Shown here piece after piece: positions 1 to 9,067 of a stretch of 64,000 nt of DNA. The DNA is from Flavonifractor sp. An10 (lineage in GTDB: Bacteria > Bacillota > Clostridia > Oscillospirales > Oscillospiraceae), in NCBI RefSeq assembly GCF_002161215.1, contig NZ_NFMB01000009.1, positions 154,166 to 218,165 on the forward strand, given 5' to 3'. The first letter of the stretch is position 1. Every line of letters starts with the position of its first letter. The notes beneath the pieces are model-generated. The model saw only the letters and a program-made list of their open reading frames with translations. It searched no databases and was not told the DNA's origin. The position numbers and the translations under genes were made by a program.

Positions 1-2
1 TG

Positions 3-878
3 CGCAAGCCGGTGGAGGTGACCCTGGCCTCCGAGTTCCGCTACTGCGACCCCATCGTCACCGACAAGACCCTGGCCCTGGTGATCAGCCAGTCCGGCGA
101 GACGGTGGACACCCTGGCCGCCATGCGGGAGGCCCGGCGGCTGGGGGCCCGGGTGCTGTCCATCGTCAACGTGGTGGGCTCCACCATCGCCCGGGAGAGC
201 GACGACGTGCTCTACACCTGGGCCGGGCCGGAGATCGCCGTGGCCACCACCAAGGCCTTCTCCACCCAGCTGGCGGTGGTGTACCTCATCGGCCTGTACT
301 GCGCCGACAAGCTGGGCACCCTGCCCCGGGAGGAATACGACGCCATCCTGGCGGAGCTGCAGACCATCCCCGACAAGCTGGAGCAGATTCTGGACAACCG
401 GGCGGACATCCAGTATTTCGCCTCCCTCTACTTCAACCACCCCTCCATCTTCTTCATCGGCCGCAACGTGGACTACGCCATCGGCATGGAGGGCTCCCTG
501 AAGCTGAAGGAGATCTCCTACATCCACTCGGAGGCCTACGCCGCCGGGGAGCTGAAGCACGGCACCATCTCCCTCATCGAGCCGGGCACCCTGGTGGTGG
601 CCCTGGCCAGCTACACCAAGCTCTTTGAAAAGACCATGAGCAACGTGGTGGAGGTGAAGAGCCGGGGGGCCGACGTGCTGGGCCTCACCGTGGCCTCCCG
701 GGCGGCGGACATGGCCAAGACGGTGGATCACGTGATCCCCGTGCCCGATACCCACCCCGTGCTGCTGCCCGTCCTGGATGTGGTGCCCATGCAGCTCTTT
801 GCCTACTACGTGGCCCTCCAGCGGGGGTGTGACATCGATAAGCCCAGAAATCTTGCCAAGTCGGTGACTGTGGAGTGA
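3..878 (+). CDS. glmS: glutamine-fructose-6-phosphate aminotransferase, C-terminal part (5' truncated)
   Basis: This is the C-terminal 291 residues of GlmS, cut by the window edge. The enzyme makes glucosamine-6-phosphate from fructose-6-phosphate and glutamine, the first step toward UDP-GlcNAc for peptidoglycan. What is visible is the isomerase half with two SIS sugar-phosphate domains: the SQSGETVDTL phosphate-binding loop is near the start and the protein ends in the typical KPRNLAKSVTVE tail. The N-terminal glutaminase domain lies outside the window. The reading frame is open from the first bases, so the ATG-like start inside it is not a real start. The next gene begins 11 bases after the stop, suggesting co-transcription. 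Confidence 0.95.
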   Translation, partial: RKPVEVTLASEFRYCDPIVTDKTLALVISQSGETVDTLAAMREARRLGARVLSIVNVVGSTIARESDDVLYTWAGPEIAVATTKAFSTQLAVVYLIGLYCADKLGTLPREEYDAILAELQTIPDKLEQILDNRADIQYFASLYFNHPSIFFIGRNVDYAIGMEGSLKLKEISYIHSEAYAAGELKHGTISLIEPGTLVVALASYTKLFEKTMSNVVEVKSRGADVLGLTVASRAADMAKTVDHVIPVPDTHPVLLPVLDVVPMQLFAYYVALQRGCDIDKPRNLAKSVTVE

Positions 879-889
879 GGAGAAGCGAA

Positions 890-2464
890 TTGAAGAAGCT
901 GTTTACTCTGGTTCTGGCCCTGCTCCTGGCTCTCTCCCTGTCCGCCTGCGGCGGCGGGGGAGAGGACGCGGGGGCGCAGGCCGTGGTGCGCTGCGGCCTG
1001 TCCAACGCGTGGGATTCCCTGATGCCCTACAACAGCCCGTCGGGGAGCAACTACTCCCGCATCATCTACGACAAGATTTACGACCGCCTGGCCTACGTCC
1101 ACGCCGACGGCACCCTGGATCCCCGGGGAGCCGAGTCCTGGGAGAGCGCCGACGGCGGCTATGTCGTCCTGTTCCACCTGGATCAGGGGGCGGCCTTCCA
1201 CGACGGAACCCCGGTGACGGCGGAGCACTGGGCGGACACCATCGCCCTGCTGACCGACCCGGACTGCCCCACCCTGGGCCGCGCGGCTTTCTCCGTGCTC
1301 GCCGGCACCGACGACAACGGCGCGGCGGTGGAGGGGGAGGCCCTGGGGGCGGAGGCGGTGGACGACTACACCCTCAGGCTCACCTTCAAGACCCCCACCA
1401 CCCCGGAGGACTTCCTGCTAGACAGGAACCGGGAGTACTACGTGCTGCCCACCCACCTGCTGGAGGGGGTGGAGCCGTCACAGCTCATGGATCTGGAGCT
1501 GTGGGACAAGCCCATCGGCTCCGGCCCCTGCAAATTCGTCTCCGAGACCCCGGGCAGCCAGCTGGTGCTGGAGGCCAACAAGGACTACCAGCTGGGGGCG
1601 CCCGGCTTTGACCAGCTGGTGATCCGGGTCATCGACAAGTCCAACCTGCTCACCTCCCTGATCGCCGGGGATCTGGACTACTACGCTTTCGGCGGCAACG
1701 TGTCGGTGGAGGACGCCCAGGTGGCCGAGGAGGCGGGCCTGACGGTGGCGGAGGGCACGGTGCCCAACTACTTCTACGAGCTGATGCTCAACAACGAGAC
1801 CATCCCCAGCGCGGCCATCCGCCGGGCCATCGACCTGGCTCTGGACAAGGAGGCCCTGTGCCTCCAGTCGGCCCAGAGCCTGGGGGAGCCAGCGGCCTCG
1901 GATCTCACCCCCGGCACGGGGTATGACAGCGGCCTGACCTGGAGCCGGGACGTGGAGGGGGCGAAGGCCCTGCTGGAGCAGGGGGGCTATGACGGCCGGA
2001 CTTACACCCTGGCCTGCACCTCCAACCGCTCCGGCCTGGCCGCCCTCATGCAGCAGGAGCTGGCCGAGGCGGGGGTCGCTGTTGTCATTGAGACGGTGGA
2101 CTCCGCCACCCTGTTTGCCGGCATGGCGGACGGGAAGTACGACATGGCCATCGCCAGCCACACCCCCGGCGCCCTGCCCCTGTGGTTCACCGCCAGCCGG
2201 TTTGCCGAGGGCAACAACATCTTCCATGTGGCGGATCTCACCCCCTACACGGACTATATCTCTGCCATCCAGGGGGAGGCCGACCAGGCCCGGCGGCAGG
2301 CCCTGGTGACGGAGTTCCAGGCCTTCCTGGCCCGGGAGCGGCCCTTCATCCCCCTGTGGTTCAGCCGCACCCTCCACGTCCAGTCCCCCACGGTGGACGG
2401 CATCGACTACCCCTCCTCCACCTTCTCCAACGAGAACGTGTGGGACTGGGAGTACCGGGGATGA
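890..2464 (+). CDS. ABC transporter substrate-binding lipoprotein (peptide/nickel family)
   Basis: This is an extracellular solute-binding lipoprotein of family 5 (Dpp/Opp/Nik type), 524 residues, feeding the two permeases downstream. I chose the TTG start at 890 because GAGGAG sits 7 bases upstream and the protein then begins MKKLFTLVLALLL, a clean signal peptide ending in lipobox LSAC with the lipidated cysteine at residue 20. A GTG at 875 overlaps the glmS stop and would add five residues. The body has family-5 hallmarks: the FHDGTPVTAEHW block, the repeated lobes and a C-terminal FIPLWFSRTLHV strand. Ligand specificity (peptide, nickel or opine) cannot be read from the sequence. Confidence 0.9.
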   Translation: MKKLFTLVLALLLALSLSACGGGGEDAGAQAVVRCGLSNAWDSLMPYNSPSGSNYSRIIYDKIYDRLAYVHADGTLDPRGAESWESADGGYVVLFHLDQGAAFHDGTPVTAEHWADTIALLTDPDCPTLGRAAFSVLAGTDDNGAAVEGEALGAEAVDDYTLRLTFKTPTTPEDFLLDRNREYYVLPTHLLEGVEPSQLMDLELWDKPIGSGPCKFVSETPGSQLVLEANKDYQLGAPGFDQLVIRVIDKSNLLTSLIAGDLDYYAFGGNVSVEDAQVAEEAGLTVAEGTVPNYFYELMLNNETIPSAAIRRAIDLALDKEALCLQSAQSLGEPAASDLTPGTGYDSGLTWSRDVEGAKALLEQGGYDGRTYTLACTSNRSGLAALMQQELAEAGVAVVIETVDSATLFAGMADGKYDMAIASHTPGALPLWFTASRFAEGNNIFHVADLTPYTDYISAIQGEADQARRQALVTEFQAFLARERPFIPLWFSRTLHVQSPTVDGIDYPSSTFSNENVWDWEYRG

Positions 2465-2600
2465 GGGCCGCCGCGCGGGGCCGCCGCGCCCCGCATGCGC
2501 TATTTGTCAGAAATCGAAACAGAAGAGAAAACCTCCGTAGGGCCGGCCCATACGGCCCGTGCCTCCCGAGAGAGGCCGGAAGTGCAGGAGGAATCAAGCT

Positions 2601-3560
2601 ATGGGACGCTATATTCGCCGCCGTCTGCTGACGGCAATCCCCGTCTTTCTGGGCATCACCCTGCTGGTCTTCGGGATGCTCCACCTGGCCGCGGGCTCGG
2701 TGCTGGATCTGATGGGGGAGGGGAGTGCCTCCAGCGCCGCCGACAAGGCGGCGCTGGAGGCGTCTCTCGGCCTGGACAGGCCCCTGCCCGTCCAGTACCT
2801 GGACTGGCTCTCCGGCCTGCTCCGGGGTGATCTGGGGGAGTCCTACCTGACGGGGAAGGACGTGGCCGGGCTGATCGCCCAGCGGGTGGGCCCCTCCCTG
2901 CTGCTGACGGGGACGGGGGTGCTGCTGGCTGTCGCCATCGCCCTCCCCCTGGGGATCCTGGCGGCCTGGAAGCCAGGCTCGGCCTGGGATAAGGCCGCAT
3001 CCGCCCTGTCCCTGCTCAGCTTCGGGGTGCCGGGCTTCTTCCTCTGCCTGGTGGGGATCCTGGTGTTCTCGGTCTTCCTGGGCTGGCTGCCCGCCCAGGG
3101 CATGTATGAATACGGGGTGTTCACCGGGATGGGGGATCTGCTCCGCCACCTGGTGCTCCCCGCCGGGGTGGTGTGCCTCAGCGGCGTGGGGGAGCTGGTG
3201 AAGCAGACCCGGGCCGCCTGCCTGGAGGGGCTGGGGGAGGACTACATCCTCACCGCCCGGGCCAAGGGCCTGAAAGAGGGGGCGGTGATGGTGCGCCACG
3301 CCTTCCGTGGGTCGCTGCTGCCGGTGCTCACCACCATCCTGAGCCACATCCCCCACATCATCGGCGGCTCGGTGGTGGTGGAGCGGGTGTTCGGCTGGCC
3401 GGGCATGGGCAGCCTGCTCTTTGACGGCATCGACAGCCGGGACGACGCCGTGGTCATGGGGGTGACGGTGGTGATCGCCCTCACCGTGCTCCTCACCAAT
3501 CTGCTGCTGGATCTGGTCTACGGGCTGGCCGATCCCCGGGTGCGCTATGAGAAGGGGTAG
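2601..3560 (+). CDS. ABC transporter permease, DppB/OppB/NikB type
   Basis: This is the first inner-membrane permease of a peptide/nickel-type importer, 319 residues with six expected membrane segments. The start at 2601 follows a strong AGGAGG with good spacing and gives the typical MGRYIRRRLLTAIPVFLGITLLVF opening; a longer frame from 2559 has no ribosome site. The EAA loop that contacts the ATPase is seen as DYILTARAKGLKEGAV near residue 213. It is followed by the second permease with a 14-base overlap, so the two are translationally coupled. Between the binding protein and this gene (2465-2600) I see only GC-rich spacer with weak dyads. Confidence 0.92.
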   Translation: MGRYIRRRLLTAIPVFLGITLLVFGMLHLAAGSVLDLMGEGSASSAADKAALEASLGLDRPLPVQYLDWLSGLLRGDLGESYLTGKDVAGLIAQRVGPSLLLTGTGVLLAVAIALPLGILAAWKPGSAWDKAASALSLLSFGVPGFFLCLVGILVFSVFLGWLPAQGMYEYGVFTGMGDLLRHLVLPAGVVCLSGVGELVKQTRAACLEGLGEDYILTARAKGLKEGAVMVRHAFRGSLLPVLTTILSHIPHIIGGSVVVERVFGWPGMGSLLFDGIDSRDDAVVMGVTVVIALTVLLTNLLLDLVYGLADPRVRYEKG

Positions 3561-4461
3561 GGCGGAGGGGCGCAGCCCCCGGGCCAGGCTCCTGCGGGAT
3601 CGGCGGGCGGTGTTCTGCCTGGCCGTCCTGGCGGCGGAGCTGCTGGCGGTGCTGCTGCTTCCCCCGCTGCTGGGGCTGGATCCCTATACCAGCGATCTGG
3701 CGGCGGGCTTCTGGGCGCCCCCCTCCGCCGTCCATCCCCTGGGCACCGACGACGTGGGGCGGGATCTGCTGGCGCGGCTGGTGTGCGGCGGCCGGGTGTC
3801 CCTGGCGGTGGGGCTGTGCTCGGCGGCCCTCAGTGTCCTGGTGGGGGTGCCCCTGGGCCTGCTGGCGGGCTACCGCCGGGGGGCGTGGGAGTTCTGGCTC
3901 ATGCGCCTGGCCGACGTGCTCCAGAGCTTTCCCAGCATTGTGCTGGTGCTCTGCCTGGTGACCCTGGCGGGGCCGTCGGCGGTCAACCTGGTGCTGGTGC
4001 TGGGCCTGCTGGGCTGGACGGACATCGCCCGGCTGGTGTACGGCAACACCCTCTCCGTCCGGGAGCAGGAGTACGTTCTGGCGGCCCGGGCCCTGGGGGG
4101 ACGGACGGGGCGGATCCTCCGGCGCAATGTGCTGCCCAATGTGATCTCGCCGGTGTGGTGCGCCTTCCCTCTGCGGGCGGGCCGGGCTATCCTGTCCGAG
4201 TCCAGCCTCAGCTTTCTGGGCGTGGGCATCCGCACCCCCCAGGCCTCCTGGGGCAGCCTGATCCAGTACGCCGTCAGCCTGCCCGTGCTGGCGGGCCGGC
4301 CCTGGGTGTGGGTGCCGCCGGCGGCGTGCATGCTGCTCACGGTGTTCTGCCTCCAGGGTGTGGGGGACGGCCTGCGGGACGCCCTGGATCCCCGCGGGCG
4401 GGCCGGACAGGATGGAAAGCGGCCATGCCGGGTAAAAAGTAACGGAATCCAAAAATATTAG
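3547..4461 (+). CDS. ABC transporter permease, DppC/OppC/NikC type
   Basis: This is the second permease of the importer, 304 residues, overlapping the previous gene by 14 bases. The EAA motif is visible as EYVLAARALGGRTGRI, and the conserved LGTDDVGRDLLARLVCGGRVSL segment marks the DppC/NikC family. The short, arginine-rich N-terminus is cytoplasmic. No DppD/DppF ATPase gene follows; the next gene is an unrelated DUF1538 protein after an AT-rich regulatory gap. The importer must therefore use ATPases encoded elsewhere, or the operon is incomplete. Confidence 0.92.
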   Translation: MRRGRAEGRSPRARLLRDRRAVFCLAVLAAELLAVLLLPPLLGLDPYTSDLAAGFWAPPSAVHPLGTDDVGRDLLARLVCGGRVSLAVGLCSAALSVLVGVPLGLLAGYRRGAWEFWLMRLADVLQSFPSIVLVLCLVTLAGPSAVNLVLVLGLLGWTDIARLVYGNTLSVREQEYVLAARALGGRTGRILRRNVLPNVISPVWCAFPLRAGRAILSESSLSFLGVGIRTPQASWGSLIQYAVSLPVLAGRPWVWVPPAACMLLTVFCLQGVGDGLRDALDPRGRAGQDGKRPCRVKSNGIQKY

Positions 4462-4510
4462 CCCTATTTTTCGGGATTAAATTCTTTCTAATCTGAAACT
4501 TAACAATTTG

Positions 4511-4539
4511 TTCACAAAATACCGGAGCAAGTCTGTTAA
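4511..4539 (+). promoter_or_regulatory. candidate sigma-A promoter for the DUF1538 operon
   Basis: TTCACA (4511-4516), a 17-base spacer and TGTTAA (4534-4539) lie in the only AT-rich island between the permease and the DUF1538 gene. Both boxes deviate from consensus, so this is a moderate call. The -10 box overlaps an operator-like palindrome. Confidence 0.45.
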
Positions 4540-4554
4540 AATAATAACAGACTT
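4529..4554. promoter_or_regulatory. operator-like palindrome overlapping the promoter
   Basis: A perfect inverted repeat has arms AAGTCTGTTA (4529-4538) and TAACAGACTT (4545-4554) separated by AAATAA. It overlaps the -10 region of the candidate promoter. A 10-6-10 dyad at a promoter is the usual layout for a dimeric winged-helix repressor. The ArsR-type regulator at 7059 in the same gene group is the obvious candidate ligand, by inference only. Confidence 0.6.
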
Positions 4555-4561
4555 ACTGAGG

Positions 4562-4604
4562 AAGGCGACCTTGGCCCAGGAAAGGACCAGAGGCCGCCTT
4601 TTTT
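4562..4604 (+). terminator. hairpin with T-tract in the DUF1538 leader (possible attenuator)
   Basis: An imperfect GC-rich stem (GGCGaCCTTGG with CCAgAGGcCGCC) is followed directly by seven T residues. It sits between the candidate promoter and the gene start at 4705, so it could stop transcripts arriving from the permease genes or attenuate the DUF1538 operon. I do not recognise a known riboswitch in the 50-base leader. Confidence 0.6.
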
Positions 4605-4704
4605 TGAGGGGGGTGTGGGATATGGATGCGATACAGGCAGAAGAAGGATACAGGCAAGGAACGGGGCGGCTGAACAGCGCCTAAATGAAAAGAGAGGTGA
4701 ATCC

Positions 4705-6231
4705 ATGCGGAAAAAACTCAAGGAAAAGATTTCGGAATCCCTGACCTCGGTGCTCCCGGTCACGGTGATTGTGCTGATTCTCAGCTTTACATTGACCCCC
4801 ATGCCCAACGGGACGATGCTCCTGTTTCTGCTGGGGGCGGCCATGCTGATTCTGGGCATGGGCTTTTTCTCCCTGGGAGCGGACATGGCCATGGTGCCCA
4901 TCGGCGAGCAGATGGGCCGCAGGCTGGGCCCGGGCAGCAGGCTGCCCATGGTCATTGTTGTGTGCTTCCTCATCGGCGTGTTCGTCACCATCGCCGAGCC
5001 GGATCTCACCGTGCTGGCCAAGCAGGTGCCCGCCGTGCCCGATCTGGTCATTATTCTCACCGTGGCGGTGGGCGTGGGTGTGTTCCTGGTGGCCTCCATG
5101 CTGCGCACCCGGTTCAACATCCCCCTGGCGCCCACCCTGCTGGTGCTCTATATCGGGGTGTTTCTCCTGTCCATCTTTGTGCCCAACGAGTTCCTGGCGG
5201 TGGCCTTTGACTCCGGCGGCGTGACCACCGGCCCCATTACGGTGCCCTTCATCATGGCGCTGGGCACCGGCATCGCCAGCATCCAGGGCAGGGAGGAGGA
5301 CAACTTCGGCATGGTGGCCATGTGCAGCGTGGGCCCCATCCTGGCGGTCATGGTGCTGGGCATCTGCTTCCAGTCCACGGACGTGGCCTACACCCCCTTC
5401 CACATCCCCACCGTCCTGGACTCCCAGGACGCGGGGCGGGAGTTCCTCAACGGCCTGCCCGCCTATATGGAGGAGGTGGCCCTGGGCCTGCTGCCCATTG
5501 TGGTGTTCTTCGCCCTGTTCCAGATGATCTCCATCCGCCTGAAAAAGCGGGCGGTGATCAAGATCATCGTGGGCATGGTCTATACCTACATCGGCCTGGT
5601 GCTGTTCCTCACCGGCGTCAACGTGGGCTTCATGCCCGCGGGCTATTTCCTGGGCGGTGCCCTGGGGTCGCTGCCTGTGTACTGGCTCCTGGTGCCCATC
5701 GGCATGGTGGTGGGCTACTTCATCGTGGCGGCGGAGCCGGCGGTTCACGTGCTCAACAAGCAGGTGGAGGAGGTCACCAGCGGCGCCATCCCCCAGAAGG
5801 CCATCGGCCTGGCCCTGTCCATCGGCGTGTCGGTCTCCATCGGCCTGGCCATGCTGCGGGTGTGCCTGGGCATCCCCATCTACTTCCTGCTGGTGCCGGG
5901 CTATGCCATCGCCCTGATCCTCATGTTTTTTGTCCCCAAGATCTTCACCGGCATCGCCTTTGACTCCGGCGGCGTGGCGTCCGGCCCCATGACGGCCACC
6001 TTCCTGCTGCCCCTGACCATGGGCGCCTGCGAGGCCCTGGGACGGGACGTGCTGACCGATGCCTTCGGCGTGGTGTCCATGGTGGCCATGACGCCGCTGA
6101 TCACCATCCAGCTGCTGGGCCTGTTCTACCAGTGGAAGGTGCGCCGCACCCAGGAGGTCACCCCGGCCGAGGAGCGGGAGATCCAGCTGGTGGACGGCAT
6201 CATCGACTATGACGAGGAGGTGGAGGCATGA
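4705..6231 (+). CDS. DUF1538 family integral membrane protein (duplicated domain)
   Basis: This is a 508-residue polytopic membrane protein of unknown transport function. The start at 4705 has an AGAGGTGA ribosome site; the frame is open further upstream but without initiation signals. It consists of two homologous DUF1538 halves: the signature AFDSGGVTTGPITVPF near residue 167 recurs as AFDSGGVASGPMTATF near residue 418. Glycine-rich segments and an inverted-repeat-like organisation suggest a channel or carrier. The stop overlaps the start of a PII-like gene (ATGA), the pairing that PII proteins commonly have with the membrane proteins they gate. Transport of ammonium or another small solute is an inference, not shown. 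Confidence 0.85.
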   Translation: MRKKLKEKISESLTSVLPVTVIVLILSFTLTPMPNGTMLLFLLGAAMLILGMGFFSLGADMAMVPIGEQMGRRLGPGSRLPMVIVVCFLIGVFVTIAEPDLTVLAKQVPAVPDLVIILTVAVGVGVFLVASMLRTRFNIPLAPTLLVLYIGVFLLSIFVPNEFLAVAFDSGGVTTGPITVPFIMALGTGIASIQGREEDNFGMVAMCSVGPILAVMVLGICFQSTDVAYTPFHIPTVLDSQDAGREFLNGLPAYMEEVALGLLPIVVFFALFQMISIRLKKRAVIKIIVGMVYTYIGLVLFLTGVNVGFMPAGYFLGGALGSLPVYWLLVPIGMVVGYFIVAAEPAVHVLNKQVEEVTSGAIPQKAIGLALSIGVSVSIGLAMLRVCLGIPIYFLLVPGYAIALILMFFVPKIFTGIAFDSGGVASGPMTATFLLPLTMGACEALGRDVLTDAFGVVSMVAMTPLITIQLLGLFYQWKVRRTQEVTPAEEREIQLVDGIIDYDEEVEA

Positions 6232-6950
6232 CAGATGGAAACAGGCTGCCCCGGCTCAAGCTGATGGTCACCATCATCGACCGGGACAAGGGCGCCCTGG
6301 CGGTGAGTCTGTTCCGCGCCCACCATCTGCACTTCGACTATCTCTGCATGGGGCTGGGCACAGCCAGCTCCCGGATTCTGGACTATTTCGGACTGTCCGA
6401 GACGGAGAAGGACGTGGTGTTCACCCTGGTGCCGGAGCCCTGCGTGGGGAAGATCCTCCGCCTGACGGCGGAAAAATTCCAGATCCACCGGCCCGGGCAG
6501 GGGATCCTGTTCACGGTGCCCCTGTCGGCGGTGAGCGCCCAGGTGCCCCAGGTGCTGTGCAAAAAAGAATATCTGGCCGAAGACGGCGCGGAGGAGGCGG
6601 AGAACATGGAGCATACCAAGCAGTACACCCTGGTTCTGGCGGTGGTCAACCACGGCAGCGTGGACGCCGTCATGGACGCGGCCCGGAGCGAGGGAGCCCG
6701 GGGCGGCACCGTTCTCTACGCCCGCCGTGTGGGCATGGAGGACATGGAGAACGTGCTGGGCTTTACCTTCCAGCCGGAGAAGGAGGTGGTGGCCATCCTG
6801 GCGCCCAAGACGCAGAAAAAGGCGCTGATGGAGGCCATCAACCGCTCCGCGGGCCTGACCACCGAGGCCAGGGGCATCCTCTTTGCCCTCCCCGTGGACG
6901 ATCTCATCGGGCTCCAGCCCCCCATTGACAACGGGGCGGGACAGGAGTAG
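6228..6950 (+). CDS. PII-like protein with two tandem GlnB-type domains
   Basis: This 240-residue protein reads as two PII-fold units: residues about 8-115 (RLKLMVTIIDRDKGALAVSL...) and about 126-235 (QYTLVLAVVNHGSVDAVMDA... ending GILFALPVDDLIGL, the typical PII C-terminal strand). Ordinary PII is one domain of about 112 residues working as a trimer, so a doublet is unusual. The usual T-loop uridylylation tyrosine region is not recognisable. It overlaps the DUF1538 gene by four bases, which argues that it senses a nucleotide or metabolite and controls that membrane protein. Confidence 0.8.
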   Translation: MTDGNRLPRLKLMVTIIDRDKGALAVSLFRAHHLHFDYLCMGLGTASSRILDYFGLSETEKDVVFTLVPEPCVGKILRLTAEKFQIHRPGQGILFTVPLSAVSAQVPQVLCKKEYLAEDGAEEAENMEHTKQYTLVLAVVNHGSVDAVMDAARSEGARGGTVLYARRVGMEDMENVLGFTFQPEKEVVAILAPKTQKKALMEAINRSAGLTTEARGILFALPVDDLIGLQPPIDNGAGQE

Positions 6951-7058
6951 GATGTTGTCAGAGGGGCGGGCCCCGTACAGGCGGCCCGCCCGCAGAAGAG
7001 AAGCAGGGCCCCCGGCTGCGGCTGGGGAGGCCCTGCCGGGAGAGGGGGAGGGCCCGTC

Positions 7059-7604
7059 ATGACAAAGATCATTGAACTGAAGGAGCGGCGGCAGTTCCGC
7101 ATTCTGCTCAACCCGGTGCGGCAGGATATTCTCCATCTGCTCCGACGGGCGGCACGGCCCATGACGGCCAGCGCCGTGGCGGAGCGGATGCTCCTCTCAC
7201 CCAGCGCGGCCCAGGCCCATCTGCAGCGGCTGGTGGAGCTGGGCGCGGTGGAGCAGGTGGCGGTCAGCGGCCGCCCCGCGGCCCTCTACCGGATTGCCGA
7301 CGCGGAGATCTGCCTGGATCTGGGCCGCAAAGACGGCTTCCAGGGCGAGCGGGAGGCTCTGGCCGCCCAGATGATGGACGGCACCTTCCGGGGCATCCTC
7401 CACGCGGCCTACAGCCACGGGGAGAAGGAGCTGGAGGACTGCCGCCAGTTCCAGTTCGGCGCCCTCCACCTGAAGCCGGAGGAGCGGGCTGAGCTTCAGA
7501 AGATTGTAGAGGACTATCTCCGGGCCCACGGAGCCCCCCAGGCGGAGGCGGAGCACTGGGAGTATGTCCTGATGGCCTACCGGGCCGATGACGTGAAGCC
7601 CTGA
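7059..7604 (+). CDS. ArsR-like winged-helix transcriptional regulator
   Basis: This is a 181-residue regulator. Residues about 12-85 form a winged helix (FRILLNPVRQDILHLLRRAARPMTASAVAERMLLSPSAAQAH LQRL), the ArsR/HTH_20 arrangement; the remainder is a charged helical domain of unknown ligand. An AGGGGGAGGG ribosome site precedes the ATG. The 108-base gap before it contains only GC-rich dyads. Position suggests that it regulates the DUF1538-PII pair, possibly through the palindrome at 4529-4554. No metal-binding cysteine pair of classical ArsR proteins is present. Confidence 0.75.
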   Translation: MTKIIELKERRQFRILLNPVRQDILHLLRRAARPMTASAVAERMLLSPSAAQAHLQRLVELGAVEQVAVSGRPAALYRIADAEICLDLGRKDGFQGEREALAAQMMDGTFRGILHAAYSHGEKELEDCRQFQFGALHLKPEERAELQKIVEDYLRAHGAPQAEAEHWEYVLMAYRADDVKP

Positions 7605-7638
7605 GCACCCTGCCGGCCGCCCTCTATACAGTATGAAA

Positions 7639-7682
7639 ATTCCCCCGCCGGGGCCCGCGCAACGCGGCCCCGGCGGGGGAAT
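7639..7682. terminator. bidirectional terminator between convergent genes
   Basis: A long perfect stem (ATTCCCCCGCCGGGGCC and its complement) lies between the convergent regulator and desulfidase genes, with A-rich bases before it and TCTGTTTTC after it. It can therefore serve both strands. Confidence 0.8.
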
Positions 7683-7710
7683 CTGTTTTCAGGCGGGCAT
7701 GGGAACCGGC

Positions 7711-9006
7711 TCAGCCCTCGTCCTTCTCCATCATGATGTCCAGGATGGTGCGGTCGGTGGCCACCATGCCGGGGTTGCTCACCCGGCCCATGTTGCGGAT
7801 GGCCTGCTCGGGGGTGGAGGCGCAGATGCCGTCGCTGGCGCTGACCACCACGCCGCCCATGGCCAGGTAGGCGCTCATCACCGCGGCGGAGGAGGCGGTG
7901 GCCAGCTTGAGGGCGCAGCCGATCTTGCCGCCGTCGCAGATCATGCCGGTCAGGTTGCCGCTCATGTTGATGATGGCGGCCCCCATCTGGGCGTCGTCGC
8001 CACCCAGCAGCCACACCATGGCGGCGGAGGCGGCGGCCGCCGCGGACACGCCGCAGCCGCAGGTGGCGCTGAGCTTGCCGGTGAAGATCTTGATGTACAC
8101 GTTGAGCAGGTGGGAGAAGGCCAGGGCCTTCTCGGTGGCCTCCTTGCTGGCCCCCACGTGCTTGGCCATCTCCACCACGGGGATGATGGCGGTGATGCCG
8201 TGGTTGCCGCTGCCGGCGCTGCTCATGACCGCGTAGGGACAGCCGGACATACGGCCCTCGGCGCTGGAGGCCACCCGAACCATGATGTTGCTCATCAGAC
8301 TGGAGCCCATCACGTCGGTGGTCAGCTGGTTCTTGAGGGTGTCGGCGATGCCGATGCCCAGGCGGTTCTCCAGGCCGTAGTCGGAGAGGTTCTCGTTCAT
8401 CTCGGCGCCGTCCATCATGAAGGAGAGCTCCTCCTCGGTGGCGGAGTCCACCAGCTCCCGGATCTGGGCCACGGTCATGTCCTTGAGCTTCTCGTGGAGG
8501 GCGTCCTCGCCGTCCACGGTGTACTCCTTCTCAAAGAGCACCTGGTTGTTGGCGCTGGTGTAGACGATGTTGGCGTGGGTGTTGCGGATGGTGCTGATGC
8601 CGATGCCCCGGGTGGTGATGATCTCGGCGTGGGCGTAGAGCTGGGTCTCCTCCTCGGCGATGGTGACGCTGACCTGCTTCTCCTCCACCAGGCGGGTGGC
8701 CTCCTTGCTGACGATGCTGTTGATCTCCTCCAGCAGCTGCAGGCCCTTCTCCGGGTTGCCCAGGCAGGCGCCCAGGGCGGCGGCGTACTTCAGGCCCACC
8801 CGGTTGAAGCCGGGGATGCCCACGCTCATGCCGTTCTTATAGATGCCGGGGTTGACCTCCATCTTGATGGACACCACCTGGCCGCCGATGGCGTGGTAGG
8901 CGTCGGCGGCGCACAGGGCCACGCACACGGGCTCGGTGCAGCCCAGGGCGGGGACAACCTCCTGGCGCAGCAGGGTGAGCATTTCTTCCTTGGTCAGTTG
9001 CTTCAT
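7711..9006 (-). CDS. cdsB: L-cysteine desulfidase / serine dehydratase alpha-like (UPF0597 family)
   Basis: This 431-residue iron-sulfur enzyme belongs to the CdsB/YhaM family, which splits L-cysteine to pyruvate, ammonia and sulfide. Family hallmarks are PALGCTEP with C23, the [12 protein letters not shown] loop, [11 protein letters not shown] and [11 protein letters not shown], whose cysteines are the expected cluster ligands. The ATG at 9006 has an AAAAGGAGAG ribosome site; a frame extending to 9144 has none and crosses the promoter. It is transcribed away from the sigma-54 activator gene from a near-perfect -24/-12 promoter. L-serine as substrate is the main alternative, but the C-S lyase and glutaredoxin-like neighbours favour cysteine. 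Confidence 0.85.
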   Translation of the reverse strand: MKQLTKEEMLTLLRQEVVPALGCTEPVCVALCAADAYHAIGGQVVSIKMEVNPGIYKNGMSVGIPGFNRVGLKYAAALGACLGNPEKGLQLLEEINSIVSKEATRLVEEKQVSVTIAEEETQLYAHAEIITTRGIGISTIRNTHANIVYTSANNQVLFEKEYTVDGEDALHEKLKDMTVAQIRELVDSATEEELSFMMDGAEMNENLSDYGLENRLGIGIADTLKNQLTTDVMGSSLMSNIMVRVASSAEGRMSGCPYAVMSSAGSGNHGITAIIPVVEMAKHVGASKEATEKALAFSHLLNVYIKIFTGKLSATCGCGVSAAAAASAAMVWLLGGDDAQMGAAIINMSGNLTGMICDGGKIGCALKLATASSAAVMSAYLAMGGVVVSASDGICASTPEQAIRNMGRVSNPGMVATDRTILDIMMEKDEG

Positions 9007-9067
9007 TGCGATTCTCTCCTTTTCAGTCGCCCCGGCCGGGCGGCTTTGTTTTCTGCATTGACAGATA

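Noticed and set aside
4615..4704. Longer N-terminus for the DUF1538 protein
   Set aside because: No ribosome site before 4615 and it begins right after the leader hairpin; AGAGGTGA precedes the ATG at 4705.
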